Assembly (NCBI GenBank): GCA_022563595.1
Contig: JADFNB010000025.1
Location: forward strand, 1 to 43,386
Direction of reading: 5' to 3'
DNA: 43,386 nt
From: Gemmatimonadota bacterium
GTDB taxonomy: Bacteria; Gemmatimonadota; Gemmatimonadetes; Gemmatimonadales; GWC2-71-9
The translations under genes and the position numbers were made by a program. Below are positions 40,670-43,386 of this stretch, one piece after another. Under the pieces are notes generated by a model. That model was given only the letters and a program-made list of their open reading frames with translations. It was not told where the DNA came from and made no database searches. Position 1 is the first letter of the stretch, and each line of letters starts with the position of its first letter.

Positions 40670-41188
40670 TCAGGCAAGCACGTCCAGGACCGTGCCTACG
40701 ATGTCAGACTTCGAGATATTCGTTCCCTCACGGTCGCCGCGGCGCTCCTCCGCACGCTCTGCGCTGAGCTGCTGGGCTGAAGCCGCGGTAGCCCGGGCCG
40801 TGGCCGCCACCGCTTGATCTTGTGACGACGGCTTGGCCGGTGCCAGCGCCGCCCGGATCACCGTGTGCATCTTCTGGATCGTCGCTTCTGGATTTCCGGG
40901 AATCGCCGAAGCATCGGCCGAGACCTCACCCCCGACCGCGTAACGGCGGCCGTCCGGACCCACAACGAACGTGAACTTGGCTCCTCCCGTCACGCTGCCG
41001 CCAGCGGATTGGTGCGCGGCCTCGTGCGCACGAACCTCGCGGTCGCGGACCTGGAGCGCCCGCACCACTTTGTCGCCGCCGTTCAGTCTGATACCCAGTT
41101 CGCGCTTGGGCGGCGCCATCCGTACCTGGTGCCGCGTGGCGCCGTGGGTTACATGGTGCGGACGGGAGAACGCCTGGATTCCGTTCAT
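40670..41188 (-). CDS. SprA-related putative metalloprotease (HExxH)
   Basis: 172 residues. REVRAHEAAHQSAGGSVTGG carries the zinc-binding HEAAH motif, followed by FVVGPDGRRYAVGGEVSADA and IPGNPEATIQKMHTVIRAAL. These are the conserved blocks of the SprA-related family (PF12118), widespread bacterial proteins of unknown role with a presumed protease fold. The C-terminal ~50 residues are Ala/Gln/Glu-rich and end ISKSDIVGTVLDVLA. There is no signal peptide. ATG 41188 is preferred (GAGGAG ~12 bases upstream); ATG 41209 is possible. Confidence 0.8.
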   Translation of the reverse strand: MNGIQAFSRPHHVTHGATRHQVRMAPPKRELGIRLNGGDKVVRALQVRDREVRAHEAAHQSAGGSVTGGAKFTFVVGPDGRRYAVGGEVSADASAIPGNPEATIQKMHTVIRAALAPAKPSSQDQAVAATARATAASAQQLSAERAEERRGDREGTNISKSDIVGTVLDVLA

Positions 41189-41385
41189 CTGCTCGTTGTC
41201 TCCTCGCATCTCATCGGCACATCGACGAGCATTCTTTAGCGCTAACGGGCGAGATGTTCAGTGAAGGGCTCGCAACCGACCAAGAAGGTCGTGTTTCGAA
41301 CCGTAACGCCCACGGAAAGTGCGGCAGTGACCATGGACATTCCACAGCGGTTGCGGCACGTCGACCGGCTCGCTGTGTCCTCCCC

Positions 41386-41850
41386 CTACCGTACGCTCCC
41401 GCGCAACCGCTTGATCTCCTCCAGCGCCTCGATGTCCGCCGCGTCCAACGGACGGTCGGTCCGCTTGGTCTCGATGAGATCGTCGATACCGATGAGCGGA
41501 ATCGAGACGCCTTCGATTTCCACGACGGACGAACGCTTGACGGCGTCAGCGTACTTGACGCTCCACGCAACAGTGAAGATGTCGACGGCCGGGTCGTCAC
41601 CGATTACGGTGATTGGTCGCTTCAGGATCTCATCGCCCCTCCACTCACTGGCGAGTCCCCACCCCAACCCCTCCAACGCGGCCAGGACGTTCCGTGCGTT
41701 CTCGAGCGAACGCTCGATGAGGATGTCCACGTCTGTCGTGGCCCGCACGTAACCGTGCAGCACGCACGCAATCCCCCCGATCACGAGGTACTTCGACCCG
41801 GTTCGGTTTAGTGCCGCGCACACTCTAGCGGCGATAGTCTTGGGCTTCAC
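41386..41850 (-). CDS. Nucleotidyltransferase, second toxin-antitoxin-like module
   Basis: 154 residues from GTG 41850, which overlaps the stop of the upstream ribbon-helix-helix gene (GTGA). YLVIGGIACVLHGYVRATTD, then VDILIERS, gives the GG-x-A...D-x-D core (D40, D42), and VDIFTVAW the third acidic strand. The C-terminus, IGIDDLIETKRTDRPLDAAD, then IEALEEIKRL, is typical of DUF6036/AbiEii-like nucleotidyltransferases. It resembles the enzyme at 38.7 kb in architecture but not closely in sequence. In such modules the nucleotidyltransferase is the likely toxin; this is inferred from the context. Confidence 0.8.
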   Translation of the reverse strand: MKPKTIAARVCAALNRTGSKYLVIGGIACVLHGYVRATTDVDILIERSLENARNVLAALEGLGWGLASEWRGDEILKRPITVIGDDPAVDIFTVAWSVKYADAVKRSSVVEIEGVSIPLIGIDDLIETKRTDRPLDAADIEALEEIKRLRGSVR

Positions 41851-42245
41851 AGCCCGATCAGCTGACCCTTCTTCCACTCGTAATAGTCCTCGTAGGAATC
41901 GAACCCAATCACCTGGTGGCGCCGGCCGCGTTTCTGCGCCTGGCGAGCCAGGTGACCTAGCTCCTCCGCCCGACGCAAGCGCTCTGCAGGTGGCAACGCA
42001 AGTTCAGCCGCGAGATGTCGGCGGCGGGCCTCGGCAACTTCGGAGGCCGCGTACGGGTGGGCGCTGGGCTCATTCACCCGACCAGGGTGAGCCACGACGC
42101 CCGACCCCGGCTCCGCCACGTACCGCCGCAATGCCTCAGCAATCACCCAACTGCGCGACCGGTCTAGTTCTCTCGCTCTCCGATCCGCCGCATCCACCAA
42201 CTCCGGCGGCAGCGTGATGGACGTCCTTACATACGTCACTGCCAT
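41847..42245 (-). CDS. Ribbon-helix-helix (CopG-like) protein, likely antitoxin/autorepressor
   Basis: 132 residues. The N-terminus TYVRTSITLPPELVDAADRR, then ARELDRSRSWVIAEALRRYV, is a ribbon-helix-helix DNA-binding fold (beta strand 5-11, two helices to ~45), as in CopG/MetJ-type repressors. A longer helical C-terminal part (65-132) may bind the co-encoded nucleotidyltransferase. ATG 42245 has no Shine-Dalgarno sequence. The gene is first in a two-gene operon with 4-base overlap. The inverted repeats in its promoter strongly suggest autoregulation. Confidence 0.8.
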   Translation of the reverse strand: MAVTYVRTSITLPPELVDAADRRARELDRSRSWVIAEALRRYVAEPGSGVVAHPGRVNEPSAHPYAASEVAEARRRHLAAELALPPAERLRRAEELGHLARQAQKRGRRHQVIGFDSYEDYYEWKKGQLIGL

Positions 42246-42264
42246 ATTATCCAGTATGAAAAGG

Positions 42265-42302
42265 TATTATCAGATAATAATAAAGAATCTCAGCGCGGTC
42301 AA
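42265..42302 (-). promoter_or_regulatory. Promoter-operator of the RHH/nucleotidyltransferase operon
   Basis: On the minus strand: TTGACC (42302-42297), a 17-base spacer and TATTAT (42279-42274) form a good sigma-70 promoter. A perfect 7-bp inverted repeat, TATTATC-A-GATAATA (42265-42279), covers the -10 box and start point. A third half-site, TATTATC, at 42245-42251 lies 20 bases away and touches the start codon. This is the expected layout of an RHH operator. Confidence 0.65.
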
Positions 42303-42543
42303 TTCGGATTGCTCACCACTCGTAATTGATTGGTCTGTACTGGATTACGGCTGTTTCCGGTTCCCGGTTACAGCATCCACCAGCGGGCTGTGGCAGGTTC
42401 CCGCCTCGGGAGGAACGCCCCAGCATGATCACCGCGCTCGATTCGGCGCGCGGCGAACTGATGCACAGCCCGCCCCAGCCGGCTCCATGGAAGCGACGCC
42501 GTGCTCTCGCATGCATTGCAGCTCTGGGTGCTGAGTACGAAAG

Positions 42544-42570
42544 AGGCGCCCCGCCGCGCGGGACGCCTCT
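42544..42570 (-). terminator. Hairpin terminator of the outer-membrane barrel gene
   Basis: GAGGCGCCCCGC...GCGGGACGCCTC forms an 11-12-bp stem with one mismatch, 37 bases past the stop at 42607. CTTTC follows on the minus strand, a weak T-run. Confidence 0.55.
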
Positions 42571-42606
42571 AGCGCATGTCATGTACCTGTTCGTTCCCCC
42601 TCGGGT

Positions 42607-43299
42607 CTACATCCCGAGGCTAGGGATAGCAATTCGGTAGTGGAGGCCACCACCGATCAGAAGGGGCTTCACGGACGGATCGCCGATCGTCATCCAATCG
42701 ACCGCCACGTGCCCACCGAATCCGACCGGGAGTGTGAGGTTCAGTCCACCGGAAACCCCGAAGCCTACGTCGGTTTGCGAATCGACGCCGGCGATGTCAA
42801 AAGACGTGGAAACGATATGAACCCGAGGAGCAACCCACGGCTCCACCGACACACCCGGCGTGGCCACGTTCAGCGCGATGCCAACGCCGATAGGAATCGA
42901 AACTTGGCTGAAACCTGTTGGGGAGATATACCCAACGCCGGCTTGAAGGCTCACGGAGACTGGTGCCGTCGGCGGGAGAGGCAGCTTGAACGCCACGTTG
43001 CCCACGAAATTGGATTCTGTCTCTGAGCCAGCGCCGCCGGGATCGAAAATCGCGAACCCCGCAGTAATGGCGAACGACGGGAGGCCGAGGGTGGCTTGGC
43101 CGCCATATGCGAGCGGGGTCTCACCCAGAACCGGTTTCGCATCGTCGTTCACGCCGAGGCCTACGTTCCCAGCGATGGTGAGGCCCACCCCGCCGGCTGG
43201 CGAAAAGTACACCGGCTGGTTGGTGAATTGCGCCGCCGCGGTGCCGGCAACCAGCCCGAGCGCCAAGGCAGCAACCGCAAAACGCGAGACTACTTTCAT
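42607..43299 (-). CDS. Outer-membrane beta-barrel protein
   Basis: 230 residues from ATG 43299 (GGGAG upstream). The signal peptide (FAVAALALGLVAGTAAAQ) is followed by Gly-rich alternating strands: GGVGLTIAGNVGLGVN, GGQATLGLPSFAITAGFAIF, VSVSLQAGVGYISP, PIGVGIALNVATPGVSVEPW, and the final HYRIAIPSLGM. It fits a small outer-membrane barrel (OmpW/porin-like size) with no recognisable specific family. The longer frame from 43326 adds nine residues before the signal peptide and is unlikely. Confidence 0.75.
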   Translation of the reverse strand: MKVVSRFAVAALALGLVAGTAAAQFTNQPVYFSPAGGVGLTIAGNVGLGVNDDAKPVLGETPLAYGGQATLGLPSFAITAGFAIFDPGGAGSETESNFVGNVAFKLPLPPTAPVSVSLQAGVGYISPTGFSQVSIPIGVGIALNVATPGVSVEPWVAPRVHIVSTSFDIAGVDSQTDVGFGVSGGLNLTLPVGFGGHVAVDWMTIGDPSVKPLLIGGGLHYRIAIPSLGM

Positions 43300-43386
43300 C
43301 GGACCATCTCCCGAAAGAAGGGACACTTTGGGGTAGAAGCGAGGGCCTGCGGCGGCCCGCGAACGCCTGTCGAAGGACTCATAGCC

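Noticed and set aside
41225-41315. GCGCTAACGGGCGAG near 41234-41250 as a third attC-like site
   Set aside because: It has an R-box-like TAAC/GTTAGCG element, but I found no matching partner box or inner stem within 150 bases.

Overview
The window is a GC-rich bacterial chromosome segment. Its gene content suggests Gemmatimonadota or a close neighbour: two Hanks-type Ser/Thr kinases (one coupled to a PD40 beta-propeller lipoprotein), exported S9 and M16 peptidases, class C beta-lactamase-fold serine hydrolases, a photosynthetic-reaction-centre-type cytochrome c with TPRs, an FG-GAP/TPR protein and small outer-membrane barrels with AQ-type signal peptides. No rRNA, complete tRNA or CRISPR array was seen. 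The taxonomic guess is inference from gene families only.

Layout. 0.3-1.9 kb: a DUF4173 membrane protein with a palindromic operator inside its promoter. 1.9-4.1 kb: gene debris (ends of a serine hydrolase, a tyrosine recombinase, a sugar dehydrogenase, an ASPIC/UnbV protein and a D-aminoacylase, plus half a tRNA-Leu) around an IS91-type terminal repeat. 4.4-9.3 kb: serine hydrolase, amidohydrolase remnant with TPR tail, sodium:neurotransmitter-type symporter and threonine dehydratase. 9.4-10.1 kb: decayed IS91-type transposase end. 10.4-17.4 kb: PPK2, a small membrane protein, the kinase/beta-propeller operon and the FG-GAP/TPR protein. 17.8-24.4 kb: histidine kinase/response regulator pair, cytochrome c, second serine hydrolase and an MFS permease. 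24.5-31.4 kb: POT peptide transporter, YeiH-type permease, M16 peptidase and a RIC/ScdA di-iron repair protein. 31.5-35.7 kb: an outer-membrane barrel and a multi-membrane-span Ser/Thr kinase, each set between IS91-type fragments, then a DPP-IV-like S9 peptidase. 38.4-42.3 kb: an accessory island with two nucleotidyltransferase modules flanking an integron-like gene cassette bounded by two attC-like sites, an exported truncated globin and a SprA-type HExxH protein. 42.6-43.3 kb: another outer-membrane barrel.

Two signals stand out. First, at least eight fragments of one family of IS91-type (Y2, rolling-circle) elements occur, all in the same orientation and sharing a 3' end that finishes near AAATTCCT. 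They mark the junctions between intact genes and gene debris and lie on both sides of one kinase gene. Second, around 39.5-40.0 kb there is a complete cassette without a nearby integrase (a CALIN-like arrangement): attC-like site, 119-residue membrane protein, second attC-like site containing the ORF's stop codon. No complete system of a wholly new kind can be proven from sequence alone; the best candidates are the IS91-bracketed kinase and the cassette/nucleotidyltransferase island.
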